Shown: positions 41,891 to 50,738, counted from the first letter of the stretch. The stretch: DNA of 64,000 nt from Streptomyces sp. 1222.5 (GCF_900105245.1 NZ_FNSZ01000001.1:6570001-6634000), one strand, 5' to 3'. Notes: generated by a model from the sequence alone, not told the origin. Translations and numbers: made by a program.

Positions 41891-43267
41891 TCACCGCCAG
41901 GCGGCCGCGTCCGAACCCCAGGGCACGGCGGGCCGGGCCCAGTCGGCCGGACCGCCCGCGAAGGACACCGGCGGCCGGGCGTACCGCAGCCGGCCGAGGG
42001 GGCTGTCCGTCTCGGCCAGCCAGGCGTCCGGGCCCGCGTACGGAGGGCCGGTGGCCGGCTCCGGCCGGATCACGTCCGTCAGCCAGTGCGCGGTCCGCGC
42101 GAGCGCCAGCCGTACGCACCGGCCGTACCCGTCGTACGACTGCTCGGTCAGCGCCCGCAGGACGGCCGCCGCCAGCAGATAACCGGTGCCGTGGTCCAGC
42201 GCCTGCGCGGGCAGCGCGCCCGGCTTCCCGGCCGAGCCCTCGGTGACCGCGATGCCCGTCGCGACCTGGACCAGGCTGTCGAAACCGCGCCGGGCACCCC
42301 AGGGCCCGTACGCGCCCCACGCGGAGATCTGTGCCACGACCAGCCCCGGCCGCCGCGCTGCCAGTGCCCGCGGGGAGAGGCCGAACCGGTCGAGGGCGGC
42401 CGGCCGGTAGCCGGTGACCACGACGTCCGCCGAGGCGAGCAGTTCCTCGAACCGGTCCCGGCCGGCGGCGAGATCGAGGGTCGCCGAACGCTTGCCGAAG
42501 CCCGTGTCCGCGTGCTGGTCCGGTAGTTCGGGCAGCCAGGGGGCGTCCAGGCGCAGCACGTCCGCACCGAGCAGGGCGAGGGTGCGGGTGGCCACCGGTC
42601 CGGCGAGGACCCGGGTCAGGTCCAGCACGCGCAGTCCCGCGGCGGGCAGCAGCACGGCGGCGGCCGGATCGAGCGGAGGGAGCGCGCGTGCGCGGGAGGT
42701 GTCCAGCCGTTCGCGCTCGACCAGCGGCCGGACGGAGACCTCGGCGGACTGTTCGTGCGCCTGCCACTGGCCCGGGGTGCGCAGGGCCACGGCCAGGCCG
42801 CCCGCGCCGTGCACGGTCGCCTCCGCCTCCAGGGAGGGGAGTTCCGCGAACCGCGCGGCCACCTCGTCGGCCGGGGAGTCCTCGGTGAGGTCCAGCGCGG
42901 CGAGCAACCGGGCCCGGTGGTGCGGGTAGTTGCCGTGGGTGCGCACCCAGCCGTCCGCCGTCCGCCAGAACCGGGACAGCGGGGCGAAGGCGACCGGGGC
43001 GCGCCCGTCGACCTGGAGCAGACGATCGCTGTGGAAGGCGGCCGCGACCGCGCCGTCGTCGACCCGGACGGCGGGCGGGTCACCGAGTCCGGCCCGGCGG
43101 GCCGCCAGCTCCGCGGCGGCCAGCGCGCACGCGCCGACGCACGCCCGGGCGAGCTCCCGGGCGGGAAGGCGCGCCGGGAGCGCGCCTTCCCGCGTGACGG
43201 TGGTGAGCCGTGCCGGGTGGGCGGGATCGCCGCCCAGGGCGGACCACGCGTACTCGATAGCAGTCAT
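41891..43267 (-). CDS. CaiB/BaiF class III CoA transferase with apparently permuted domains
   Basis: A 458-residue protein. The usual N-terminal core (GLRVLDLTRVLAGPVATRTL, LLGADVLRLDAPW, GFGKRSATLDL, ADVVVTGYRPAALDRFGLSP) starts only near residue 215 and runs to the end. The first 200 residues (FAPLSRFWRTADGWVRTHGN, then lid-like text to AEVSVRPL) look like the middle domain that normally follows. The catalytic Asp would be in ALDHGTGYL. ATG 43267 lies inside a palindrome, suggesting tight control. CoA donor and acceptor unknown. Confidence 0.82.
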   Translation of the reverse strand: MTAIEYAWSALGGDPAHPARLTTVTREGALPARLPARELARACVGACALAAAELAARRAGLGDPPAVRVDDGAVAAAFHSDRLLQVDGRAPVAFAPLSRFWRTADGWVRTHGNYPHHRARLLAALDLTEDSPADEVAARFAELPSLEAEATVHGAGGLAVALRTPGQWQAHEQSAEVSVRPLVERERLDTSRARALPPLDPAAAVLLPAAGLRVLDLTRVLAGPVATRTLALLGADVLRLDAPWLPELPDQHADTGFGKRSATLDLAAGRDRFEELLASADVVVTGYRPAALDRFGLSPRALAARRPGLVVAQISAWGAYGPWGARRGFDSLVQVATGIAVTEGSAGKPGALPAQALDHGTGYLLAAAVLRALTEQSYDGYGRCVRLALARTAHWLTDVIRPEPATGPPYAGPDAWLAETDSPLGRLRYARPPVSFAGGPADWARPAVPWGSDAAAWR

Positions 43268-43268
43268 G

Positions 43269-43294
43269 ACTGCACTATGCAGTATTGACTCAAT
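43269..43294. promoter_or_regulatory. Two adjacent palindromes overlapping the CoA-transferase start
   Basis: ACTGCA-CTA-TGCAGT (43269-43283) is followed directly by ATTGA-C-TCAAT (43284-43294). The local base composition is far A+T-richer than the chromosome. This is a likely operator over the promoter and start of the leftward gene. Confidence 0.55.
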
Positions 43295-43340
43295 CAATAT
43301 GTCTGTCGCGCGGTCCGCCTGCGGACCCGGGTGCCGGGAT

Positions 43341-44858
43341 CTACCTGGTGACGGCGGCCAGTGCGTCCGCCGTGCCCCAGCCGTAGAAGCCGTTGTGGTT
43401 CCTCGACCCCTCGCACACCGCGTCGACCTTGCCGTCACCGTTGATGTCGTACGGGTCGGTGCACGGCGTCGGGTTGGCCTCCGCGTACAGCAGCGCCTTC
43501 ACCAGGGACGCGGGGGCGTGCGGATGGGTCGACTTGATCAACGCGGCGACACCCACGACATGCGGCGTCGCCATCGACGTGCCGGCCATGTAGCCCCACT
43601 TGCCGCCGGGCAGCGGGCCCAGGATGAGACCGCTGGTCGCCGGGGGCTCCGGCTTCTGGTACGCCGTGGAGTCGCCGCCCGGCGCGGCGATGTCGATCAC
43701 GCCGAGGCCGTAGTTGGAGAAGGACGACTTCAGGCCCTTGGCGCCGGTCGAGGCGACCGTCACGACACCCGGCAGCTGGGTCGGTATGTCGTAGCACTTG
43801 TGCGGGTCGATCACCCGGTCCGACGGGGTGCCGTCGTTCGGGGAGACCGGGTCGGTGATCGAGTCGGACGCGAGGTCGTAGCTCTCGTTGCCCGCCGCGG
43901 CGACGTTGACCGTGCCCCTCTTCTCCGCGTACCGCGAGGCCCGGGTGACGGCGTCCACCAGCGCCCGCTGGTCCGGGTCGTTCTTGCAGTTGAAGTACCA
44001 CGGGTCGGTGTAGTAGCTGTTGTTGGTCACGTCGACGTGGTGCTCGGCGGCCCACATGAAGCCGCAGACCACGGCCTCGGTGTAGAAGTACCCGTCCGGG
44101 TTGGCGACCTTGATGCCCGCCACCTTGACGCCCGGCGCGACACCGGTGACGCCCACGCCGTTCTTCGCGGCCGCGATCTCGCCCGCCACGTGCGTGCCGT
44201 GCGGGCTCTCCGCCGCGCTCGGCCGCCACGACCCGTCCGTCGTGTCCGCCTTGCCCGACACGCAGTTGGCCGACGCCGCGCGGTCGAAATTGGGCGCGAT
44301 GTCCGGGTGGGTGTCGTCGACGCCCGTGTCGATGACGGCGACCGTGACGTCCGGGCTGCCCAGCGTCTTCTCGTGCGCCTTGTCCGCCTTGATGGCCGGC
44401 AGATCCCACTGCAACGGCTCCAGCGGGTCCTGGCCGTCGGCCGCCTGCGCGTCGGCGACCTCCTCGGCGGTCAGCACCTTCGGTGTGCCCATGTCGGTGG
44501 TGGACTGTGCGGGCAGCGGCGCGTTGCGCGTGGCTCCCGCCGAGTCGACCCCGTGCACCTTGCGGATCTCCTTGGCGAAGTCCGGGTTGGCGGAGTGGAC
44601 GACGATCACGCCGATCCGGTCGTAGGAGACCACCACCGAGCCGCCGGCCCGGGCGATCGCCTTCTGGACGTGGGCCGATACCCCGTGTCCCGGGCCGACG
44701 TTGACGACGTAGCTGAGCGCGGGCCCGTCGGCCGTGGCCGCCGGAGCGTTGTCCGCGGCGGAGGCGGTGACGTTGGGCAGGAACGCGAGTGCCGTCGCCA
44801 GGGCCATCCCCGCGGGGATCGCGAGGGCGCGGCGGTAGCGCTGCTTGGGCGCTGTCAT
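43341..44858 (-). CDS. Secreted subtilisin-like serine protease (S8), downstream copy
   Basis: A 505-residue secreted protease. Signal peptide residues 1-35 (YRRALAIPAGMALATALAFL). An inhibitor-like propeptide (about 45-115, VVNVGPGHGVSAHVQKAIAR) precedes the catalytic domain with Asp177 in VIDTGVDDTHPD, His220 in PHGTHVAGE and Ser428 in AGTSMATPH. Six cysteines (199, 265, 291, 355, 466, 482) could form three disulphides. DINGDGKVDA at 471-480 looks like a calcium loop near the C-terminus. It follows a paralogue by 75 bp; a tandem duplication is likely. Confidence 0.94.
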   Translation of the reverse strand: MTAPKQRYRRALAIPAGMALATALAFLPNVTASAADNAPAATADGPALSYVVNVGPGHGVSAHVQKAIARAGGSVVVSYDRIGVIVVHSANPDFAKEIRKVHGVDSAGATRNAPLPAQSTTDMGTPKVLTAEEVADAQAADGQDPLEPLQWDLPAIKADKAHEKTLGSPDVTVAVIDTGVDDTHPDIAPNFDRAASANCVSGKADTTDGSWRPSAAESPHGTHVAGEIAAAKNGVGVTGVAPGVKVAGIKVANPDGYFYTEAVVCGFMWAAEHHVDVTNNSYYTDPWYFNCKNDPDQRALVDAVTRASRYAEKRGTVNVAAAGNESYDLASDSITDPVSPNDGTPSDRVIDPHKCYDIPTQLPGVVTVASTGAKGLKSSFSNYGLGVIDIAAPGGDSTAYQKPEPPATSGLILGPLPGGKWGYMAGTSMATPHVVGVAALIKSTHPHAPASLVKALLYAEANPTPCTDPYDINGDGKVDAVCEGSRNHNGFYGWGTADALAAVTR

Positions 44859-44933
44859 TCAGTTCTCTCCAGTTCGTTCGCGGTACGAGCGTGCCGTGCG
44901 GGACGTCCTCGCCGTGCGACGTCCACCCGCCGG

Positions 44934-46460
44934 CTACTTGACTGCACGCAGGGCGTCGACGATGCCGAACCCGTAGAAACCGTTGACCCGCTTGTTGCCG
45001 ACACAGGTCGCGTCCACGACCCCGTCGCCGTCCCCGTCGTAGGGGCCGGCCGGGCAGCCCGGGTTGTCCGCCTGGGCCTTCAGCAGCGCCTGCAGCTGGG
45101 CGGGAGTGGCGTGCCGGTGCGCCGACTTCAGCAGCGCGGCCACCGCGGCCACGTGCGGGGACGCCATCGAGGTCCCCTGCAGGAATCCGTACTGGTTGTC
45201 GGGCAGCGTGGACAGGATGCGGCCGTTCTTCGACGGGGTGTCCGGGATCTGGTACTTGTCGCCGCCCGGGCCCGCCACGTCGACGACGCCCCGCCCGTAG
45301 CTGGAGTAGTAGGACTTGGCGCCCCGCACGCCCACCGCGCTGACGGTCACCACACCGGGCAGCTGGGTCGGCACGTCGAAGCACTCGTGCGGATCGACCG
45401 TGCGGGGGGTCGCCGTCGAGTCGTCCGGGCTGGAGTCGTCCACCAGCGCGTGCGAGTCCAGGTCGTCGTTGGAGTTGCCCGCCGAGGCCACGTTGAGCGT
45501 GCCCTTGCGCTGGGCGTACAGCTGCGCCCTGTTGACCGCGTCCACGATGGCACGCTGATCGGGGTCGTCCATGCAGTTGTACAGCCACGGGTCGACGTAG
45601 TAGCTGTTGTTGGTGATCTCGATGCCGTGGTCGGCGGCGAACACGAAGGCGCAGACCACGCTCTCCGGGTAGAACAGCGACGACGGGTCCGGCTGCGCCA
45701 CGGTGATGCTCGCGACCTTCACCCCGGGCGCCACACCGGCCACGCCGACGCCGTTGCGGGCCGCCGCTATCTCACCGGCCACATGGGTGCCGTGGTAGTG
45801 GCCGGCGTCCACCGGCCGCCACGCGCCGTACGTCGTGTCCGGCTTGCCGCTCACACAGTTCGCCGACTGGGAGGCGGAGAAGTTCGGGGCGATGTCCGGG
45901 TGGGTGTCGTCGACGCCCGTGTCGATCACGCCGACGGTCACGCTCCTGCTGCCAGGGTCGATCCGCGCGGCCTTGTCGGCGCCGATCGCCCGCAGGTCCC
46001 ACTGGTCCGCCTCCAGCGGCTCCTCGCCCGCCGCGGCGCCCTTCGCGAGCCGCGCGGCCTCCGCCTTGGAGAGGACCTGGACCGCGCCCTCGTCCGTCGT
46101 GCCCGCCGCGCTCAGCGGCACCGTACGCGTGGCGCCCGCCGACTGCACGCCGCGCACCGCGCGCATGCGCGCACCGAAGTCCGGGTCCGCCGAATGGGCG
46201 ACGATCACGCCGATCCTGTCGTAACTGACCACGACGCTGCCGCCGTTGAGGGCGATCGCGCGCTGTACCGATTCGATCGTGCGGTGATCCGTCCGGGTGT
46301 TGACCACGTACGCGAGGTTCGTGCCGTCCGCCGCCCGCGCCGCCGCCGGCGCGGCGGGTGCCGCCGAGGCCGCCGCCGGCAGGAAGCCGAGCGAGGCGGT
46401 CAGCGACAGCACGACCGGCACGGCGAGCGCGAGCCGGCGTCTGGAACGCAGATGAGCCAT
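44934..46460 (-). CDS. Secreted subtilisin-like serine protease (S8), upstream copy
   Basis: A 508-residue paralogue of the preceding protease with the same architecture: Arg-rich signal start and hydrophobic core (ALAVPVVLSLTASLGFLPAA), a propeptide, and the triad Asp180 (VIDTGVDDTHPD), His223 (YHGTHVAGE) and Ser431 (GTSMASPH). The six cysteines are at matching positions, and DGDGDGVVDATC forms the calcium-like loop. Likely first gene of a two-gene unit; the 287-bp region upstream holds a 10-bp inverted repeat. Confidence 0.94.
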   Translation of the reverse strand: MAHLRSRRRLALAVPVVLSLTASLGFLPAAASAAPAAPAAARAADGTNLAYVVNTRTDHRTIESVQRAIALNGGSVVVSYDRIGVIVAHSADPDFGARMRAVRGVQSAGATRTVPLSAAGTTDEGAVQVLSKAEAARLAKGAAAGEEPLEADQWDLRAIGADKAARIDPGSRSVTVGVIDTGVDDTHPDIAPNFSASQSANCVSGKPDTTYGAWRPVDAGHYHGTHVAGEIAAARNGVGVAGVAPGVKVASITVAQPDPSSLFYPESVVCAFVFAADHGIEITNNSYYVDPWLYNCMDDPDQRAIVDAVNRAQLYAQRKGTLNVASAGNSNDDLDSHALVDDSSPDDSTATPRTVDPHECFDVPTQLPGVVTVSAVGVRGAKSYYSSYGRGVVDVAGPGGDKYQIPDTPSKNGRILSTLPDNQYGFLQGTSMASPHVAAVAALLKSAHRHATPAQLQALLKAQADNPGCPAGPYDGDGDGVVDATCVGNKRVNGFYGFGIVDALRAVK

Positions 46461-46488
46461 GGGGTCTCCACATCATCCGAAAACGAAA

Positions 46489-46520
46489 CCTGCCCGAGAC
46501 ACAGGTGGTGCTCGGGCAGG
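46489..46520. promoter_or_regulatory. Inverted repeat upstream of the protease pair
   Basis: CCTGCCCGAG (46489-46498) and CTCGGGCAGG (46511-46520) are exact complements with a 12-nt spacer, 28 bp upstream of the upper protease start. It may be an operator or an mRNA leader hairpin. Confidence 0.45.
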
Positions 46521-46747
46521 TGCATGACGGGTGGTGCAGGCCGAAGCTATCTTCCGCGCCCGGTCTCCGAAAGAGTCCGACCGGCTTGAACCGCTCCGCG
46601 CGTGGCGCCGTGACCGTGGACAGGGGGCCCAGCAGGATCGTGGCCCCCGCCGGAATCACACGGCGGAGTCGGAAACTGACTTTCGGTAACGTGATCCCGA
46701 TCCCGTGAGGTCCGACATCGCGCATGTCCGTCACCCGAGGAGACTCC

Positions 46748-47101
46748 GTGGCCACCGAGACACCGCCCCCCGCGCGGGGGACCACACTTCCCTCCACCGA
46801 GGAGTTCACCGAGGTGCAGCAGAGCGCGGAGTTCGGTGAACTGCGCCGCGCCTACCGCTCCTTCGCCTTCCCGCTGACCGTCGCCTTCATCGCCTGGTAC
46901 CTGCTGTACGTGCTGCTGTCCAACTACGCGGGCGGCTTCATGGGCACCAAGGTGGCCGGCAACATCAACGTGGCCCTCGTGCTGGGCCTCGCCCAGTTCC
47001 TGACCACCTTCCTCATCGCCTGGTGGTACGCGCGGCACGCCGCCGCCGAGCTCGACCCCAAGGCCGAGGCCATCAAGACCCGGATGGAGGGCGGCGCATG
47101 A
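46748..47101 (+). CDS. DUF485 small membrane protein, symporter partner
   Basis: A 117-residue protein with a polar N-terminus (FTEVQQSAEFGELRRAYRSF, the DUF485 start) and two membrane helices (FAFPLTVAFIAWYLLYVLLS and VALVLGLAQFLTTFLIAWWY) ending in a charged tail. DUF485 proteins such as YjcH accompany ActP-type acetate symporters. GTG 46748 has GGAGA 6 nt upstream. Its stop overlaps the symporter ATG. Confidence 0.9.
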   Translation: MATETPPPARGTTLPSTEEFTEVQQSAEFGELRRAYRSFAFPLTVAFIAWYLLYVLLSNYAGGFMGTKVAGNINVALVLGLAQFLTTFLIAWWYARHAAAELDPKAEAIKTRMEGGA

Positions 47102-48723
47102 GCCCCGTACAGCACACCCTGCTGGCCGCCGGAGAGGCGAGCGAGCACCGCACGCTGATCATCACGCTGTTCGCGGTGTTCGTCGCCGCGACCCTCGTCA
47201 TCACCGTCTGGGCGGGCCGCCAGACCAAGGACGCCGCCGACTTCTACGCCGGCGGACGCCAGTTCACCGGCTTCCAGAACGGCCTCGCCGTCTCCGGCGA
47301 CTACATGTCCGCCGCGTCCTTCCTCGGCATCGCCGGCGCCATCGCCCTCTTCGGCTACGACGGCTTCCTGTACTCCATCGGCTTCCTGGTCGCCTGGCTG
47401 GTCGCCCTGCTCCTCGTCGCGGAGCCGCTGCGCAACTCCGGCCGCTACACGATGGGCGACGTGCTGGCCTACCGGATGCGCCAGCGGCCGGTCCGCACCG
47501 CCGCGGGCGCCTCCACCATCGTCGTCTCGATCTTCTACCTGCTGGCCCAGATGGCGGGCGCCGGCGTCCTCGTCTCGCTCCTGCTGGGCATCACCAGCGA
47601 CGGCGGCAAGATCGGCATCGTCGCCCTCGTCGGCGTCCTGATGATCGTGTACGTCACCATCGGCGGCATGAAGGGCACCACCTGGGTGCAGATGGTCAAG
47701 GCCGTGCTGCTGATCATCGGCGCCCTGCTGCTGACCTTCCTGGTCCTGCTGAAGTTCGACTTCAACATCTCCGACCTGCTCGGCAAGGCCGCCGACAACA
47801 GCGCCAAGGGCTCGGCGTTCCTGGAGCCCGGTCTGAAGTACGGCGCCTCCGGCACCACCAAGCTGGACTTCCTCTCGCTCGGCATCGCCCTGGTCCTCGG
47901 CACCGCGGGCCTGCCGCACATCCTGATCCGCTTCTACACGGTCCCCACCGCCAAGGCCGCCCGCAAGTCCGTGATCTGGGCGATCGGCCTGATCGGCGCC
48001 TTCTACCTGATGACCCTCGCCCTCGGCTTCGGCGCTGCCGCGCTGATCAAACCGGACGAGATCATCGCCTCCAACAAGGCGGGCAACACCGCCGCCCCCC
48101 TGCTCGCGCTGCACCTCGGGGGAGTGGACTCCAACTGGGGCGCCGTGCTGCTGGCCACCATCTCCGCGGTCGCCTTCGCCACGATCCTCGCGGTCGTCGC
48201 CGGCCTCACCCTGGCCTCCTCGTCCTCCTTCGCGCACGACATCTACGCGAACGTCATCAAGAAGGGGCAGGCGACCGAGAAGCAGGAGCTGGGCGCGGCC
48301 CGCTGGGCCACGGTCGGCATCGGAGCCGTCTCGATCGTGCTCGGTGCGCTCGCCCGCGACCTGAACGTGGCCGGACTCGTCGCCCTCGCGTTCGCGGTCG
48401 CCGCCTCCGCCAATCTGCCGACCATCCTGTACAGCCTGTTCTGGAAGCGGTTCACCACCTCGGGCGCCCTGTGGTCGATCTACGGCGGCCTGGTCACCGC
48501 CGTCGGCCTGGTGCTGTTCTCCCCGGTGGTCTCCGGCAAGCCGACCTCGATGTTCCCCGACGCCGACTTCCACTGGTTCCCGCTGGAGAACCCCGGGATC
48601 ATCTCCATCCCGGTCGGATTCCTGCTGGGCGTCGTGGGCACTTGGCTGTCGAAGGAGGTCCCGGACGCCGGCAAGTACGCCGAACTGGAGGTGCGGTCCC
48701 TGACCGGTACCGGAGCGCACTGA
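47098..48723 (+). CDS. Sodium:solute symporter, ActP-like monocarboxylate permease
   Basis: A 541-residue SSS-family permease with about 13 hydrophobic helices. DFYAGGRQFTGFQNGLAVSG followed by DYMSAASFLGIAGAIALFGY is the typical cation-acetate symporter opening, and the GGMKGTTWVQMVKAVLL segment and SSSFAHDIYANVIKK further match. Coupled (ATGA) to DUF485 as in actP-yjcH. Probable substrates are acetate, propionate or pyruvate. An IR-type terminator follows. Confidence 0.93.
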   Translation: MSPVQHTLLAAGEASEHRTLIITLFAVFVAATLVITVWAGRQTKDAADFYAGGRQFTGFQNGLAVSGDYMSAASFLGIAGAIALFGYDGFLYSIGFLVAWLVALLLVAEPLRNSGRYTMGDVLAYRMRQRPVRTAAGASTIVVSIFYLLAQMAGAGVLVSLLLGITSDGGKIGIVALVGVLMIVYVTIGGMKGTTWVQMVKAVLLIIGALLLTFLVLLKFDFNISDLLGKAADNSAKGSAFLEPGLKYGASGTTKLDFLSLGIALVLGTAGLPHILIRFYTVPTAKAARKSVIWAIGLIGAFYLMTLALGFGAAALIKPDEIIASNKAGNTAAPLLALHLGGVDSNWGAVLLATISAVAFATILAVVAGLTLASSSSFAHDIYANVIKKGQATEKQELGAARWATVGIGAVSIVLGALARDLNVAGLVALAFAVAASANLPTILYSLFWKRFTTSGALWSIYGGLVTAVGLVLFSPVVSGKPTSMFPDADFHWFPLENPGIISIPVGFLLGVVGTWLSKEVPDAGKYAELEVRSLTGTGAH

Positions 48724-48735
48724 GCTTCGTACGGA

Positions 48736-48777
48736 CGGCCGCGTCGTCCCGGACTGTACGGTCCTACGACGCGGCCG
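48736..48777. terminator. Terminator hairpin after the symporter
   Basis: CGGCCGCGTCGT (48736-48747) pairs with ACGACGCGGCCG (48766-48777) around an 18-nt loop, 13 bp after the stop. Confidence 0.75.
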
Positions 48778-48902
48778 GGTCGTACCTCGTAAGATCGGGT
48801 CGCTGCCCGGTGTCGGCGATGTCACGTAGGCTCGCTAGTGACGGGTGACTCACCTCGCCCGTGCGGAACCAAGTGTGACCGGGAGAGAGGGAGGGGGCCC
48901 AC

Positions 48903-49892
48903 GTGCTCATCGACACCTACGGCCGAGTGGCCACCGACCTGAGGGTCTCGCTGACCGACCGGTGCAATCTGCGGTGCGCCTACTGCATGCCCGAGGAGGG
49001 GCTGCAGTGGCTGGCCAAGCCCAACCTGCTCACCGACGACGAGATCGTCCGCCTCATCGACATCGCGGTCCGCACGCTGGGCATCGAGGAAGTCCGCTTC
49101 ACCGGCGGCGAACCCCTGCTCCGCCCCGGCCTGGTCGGCATCGTCGAGCGCGTCGCCGCGCTCGACCCGCGCCCCCGGATGTCCCTCACCACCAACGGCA
49201 TCGGCCTCCGGCGCACCGCGTCCGCCCTGAAGGCGGCGGGCCTGGACCGGGTCAACGTCTCCCTGGACACCCTCCGCCCGGACGTCTTCAAGACGCTCAC
49301 CCGCCGTGACCGCCACAAGGACGTCCTCGAAGGCCTGGAAGCCGCCCGCGAGGCCGGCCTCACCCCGGTCAAGGTCAACTCGGTGCTGATGCCGGGACTC
49401 AACGCCGACGAAGCCCCCGACCTGCTGGCCTGGGCCGTCGAGCACGACTACGAACTGCGGTTCATCGAGCAGATGCCACTGGACGCCCAGCACGGCTGGA
49501 AGCGCGACGGCATGGTCACCGCCGGGGACATCCTCGACTCCCTGCGCACCCGTTTCGACCTCACCCCCGAGGGTGCCGACGAGCGCGGCTCGGCACCGGC
49601 GGAGCGCTGGCTGGTCGACGGCGGCCCGCACCGGGTCGGGGTGATCGCGTCGGTCACCCGCCCGTTCTGCGCGGCCTGCGACCGTACCCGGCTGACGGCC
49701 GACGGTCAGATACGGACCTGCCTCTTCGCCACCGAGGAGACCGACCTCCGCGCCGCCCTGCGCTCCGGCGCCCCGGACGAGGAGATCGCCCGCCTCTGGC
49801 GTCAGGCGATGTGGGGCAAGAAGGCGGGCGCGGGGCTGGACGACCCGTCGTTCGTCCAGCCCGACCGGCCGATGTCCGCCATCGGCGGCTGA
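48903..49892 (+). CDS. moaA: GTP 3,8-cyclase (molybdenum cofactor biosynthesis)
   Basis: Radical-SAM enzyme that converts GTP to the cyclic intermediate of molybdopterin synthesis. The 329 residues carry the N-terminal cluster Cys21-x3-Cys25-x2-Cys28 (CNLRCAYC), GGEPLLRPGL, and the C-terminal second cluster FCAACDRTRLTADGQIRTC. The C-terminus SAIGG is the conserved di-glycine end. GTG 48903 follows a purine-rich GGGAGAGAGGGAGGG. I see no molybdenum-cofactor riboswitch in the leader. No other moa genes are in the window. Confidence 0.97.
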   Translation: MLIDTYGRVATDLRVSLTDRCNLRCAYCMPEEGLQWLAKPNLLTDDEIVRLIDIAVRTLGIEEVRFTGGEPLLRPGLVGIVERVAALDPRPRMSLTTNGIGLRRTASALKAAGLDRVNVSLDTLRPDVFKTLTRRDRHKDVLEGLEAAREAGLTPVKVNSVLMPGLNADEAPDLLAWAVEHDYELRFIEQMPLDAQHGWKRDGMVTAGDILDSLRTRFDLTPEGADERGSAPAERWLVDGGPHRVGVIASVTRPFCAACDRTRLTADGQIRTCLFATEETDLRAALRSGAPDEEIARLWRQAMWGKKAGAGLDDPSFVQPDRPMSAIGG

Positions 49893-49905
49893 CGGACCCC
49901 GTCAG
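49889..49905. terminator. Convergent hairpin containing both stop codons
   Basis: CTGACGG-ACC-CCGTCAG is a perfect 7+3+7 inverted repeat. It includes the moaA TGA (49890-49892) and the complement of the TGA of the leftward small gene (49902-49904). Confidence 0.65.
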
Positions 49906-50114
49906 GGACGCGGGTCCTCCCAGTCGCCGAGCAGGACGACGTCCTTCAAGAACCCGCGCACCCCGAGGAACTGCGACAGATGCTCGCGGTGTTCCTCGCA
50001 GGCGAGCCACGTCTTGCGCCGCTCCGGCGTGTGGATCTTCGGGTTGTTCCACGCCAGCACCCACACGGCGTCGACGCGACATCCCTTGGCCGAACAGACA
50101 GGCGTCTCACTCAC
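49902..50114 (-). CDS. Small conserved-type protein with Cys/His pairs
   Basis: A 70-residue protein, ETPVCSAKGCRVDAVWVLAW then CEEHREHLSQFLGVRGF. Two N-terminal cysteines, and a later cysteine with histidines, could bind zinc. I chose GTG 50114; a TTG at 50141 keeps the frame open for nine more codons. Convergent with moaA across a shared hairpin. Common in Streptomyces, from memory as a hypothetical; no function can be assigned. Confidence 0.75.
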   Translation of the reverse strand: MSETPVCSAKGCRVDAVWVLAWNNPKIHTPERRKTWLACEEHREHLSQFLGVRGFLKDVVLLGDWEDPRP

Positions 50115-50159
50115 AGGTCCGTCACTGGTTCCGTCTCGCAAAGCCCCCCGGAAACAAGG

Positions 50160-50197
50160 CGACGCCGAGCAGCCACGGGGGGAGCTGCCCGGCGTCG
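50160..50197. repeat. Imperfect inverted repeat in the DUF3099/small-gene interval
   Basis: CGACGCCGAGCAG (50160-50172) and CTGCCCGGCGTCG (50185-50197) pair with one mismatch around a 12-nt loop containing six G. It lies 46 bp upstream of the small gene and is the main structure in the 228-bp gap; TGAGCTT repeated at 50285 and 50296 is the other. Confidence 0.5.
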
Positions 50198-50342
50198 GTC
50201 CGTCGCTCCGACGGGGGATGCGGAGCGCGTACGCAGTATGTCATGGGTCACCCGCCGCACGGCACCGGAACAGCATGATTGATCTGAGCTTTTCTTGAGC
50301 TTCCCGGGTGGCCGCGTTCCGCTTCCACCGCGTCGGCCGTGG

Positions 50343-50738
50343 TCACACCGGGTCGGCCCGCTCACCCCGCGCTCCGGCCGCCGGGTCCGGGGGCGCGCCC
50401 TCCGCCGCGGGCTCCGTCCGCTCGTCCTCGCCACGCGGCGCATTGATCATGGGGCGCGTGGGTGTCGTCACGAACGTGGAGGGCAGCGTCGGCGGCCGCT
50501 CCCGGCCGGCGTTCGCGATCACTACCGCGACATAGGGGAGGACGCCACCGAGCACCAGCGCCACGACGGCGACGTACCGCTCGACGTTCCACAGCGTCGC
50601 CGCGAGGATCACGGAGACCGTACGGATCGACATCGAGATCACATACCGCCGCTGCCGGCCCCGCACGTCCTCGGCGAGCCCGGTCCGGGCCCCGGTGATC
50701 CGGAATACCTGGGCGCTTCCGCCGTGCTGTTTCCGCAT
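50343..50738 (-). CDS. DUF3099 membrane protein
   Basis: A 131-residue protein. MRKQHGGSAQVFRITGARTG is followed by LAEDVRGRQRRYVISMSIRT, the DUF3099 opening, then two membrane helices (VSVILAATLWNVERYVAVVAL and VLGGVLPYVAVVIANA) and a disordered acidic C-terminus rich in Pro, Glu and Ala. Start ATG 50738, with GGTGGAATG upstream. Function of the family is unknown; it is widespread in actinobacteria. Confidence 0.88.
   Translation of the reverse strand: MRKQHGGSAQVFRITGARTGLAEDVRGRQRRYVISMSIRTVSVILAATLWNVERYVAVVALVLGGVLPYVAVVIANAGRERPPTLPSTFVTTPTRPMINAPRGEDERTEPAAEGAPPDPAAGARGERADPV

Noticed and set aside
48778..48902. A molybdenum cofactor riboswitch ahead of moaA
   Set aside because: No conserved aptamer pairing is evident by eye, and such elements are not expected in streptomycetes.
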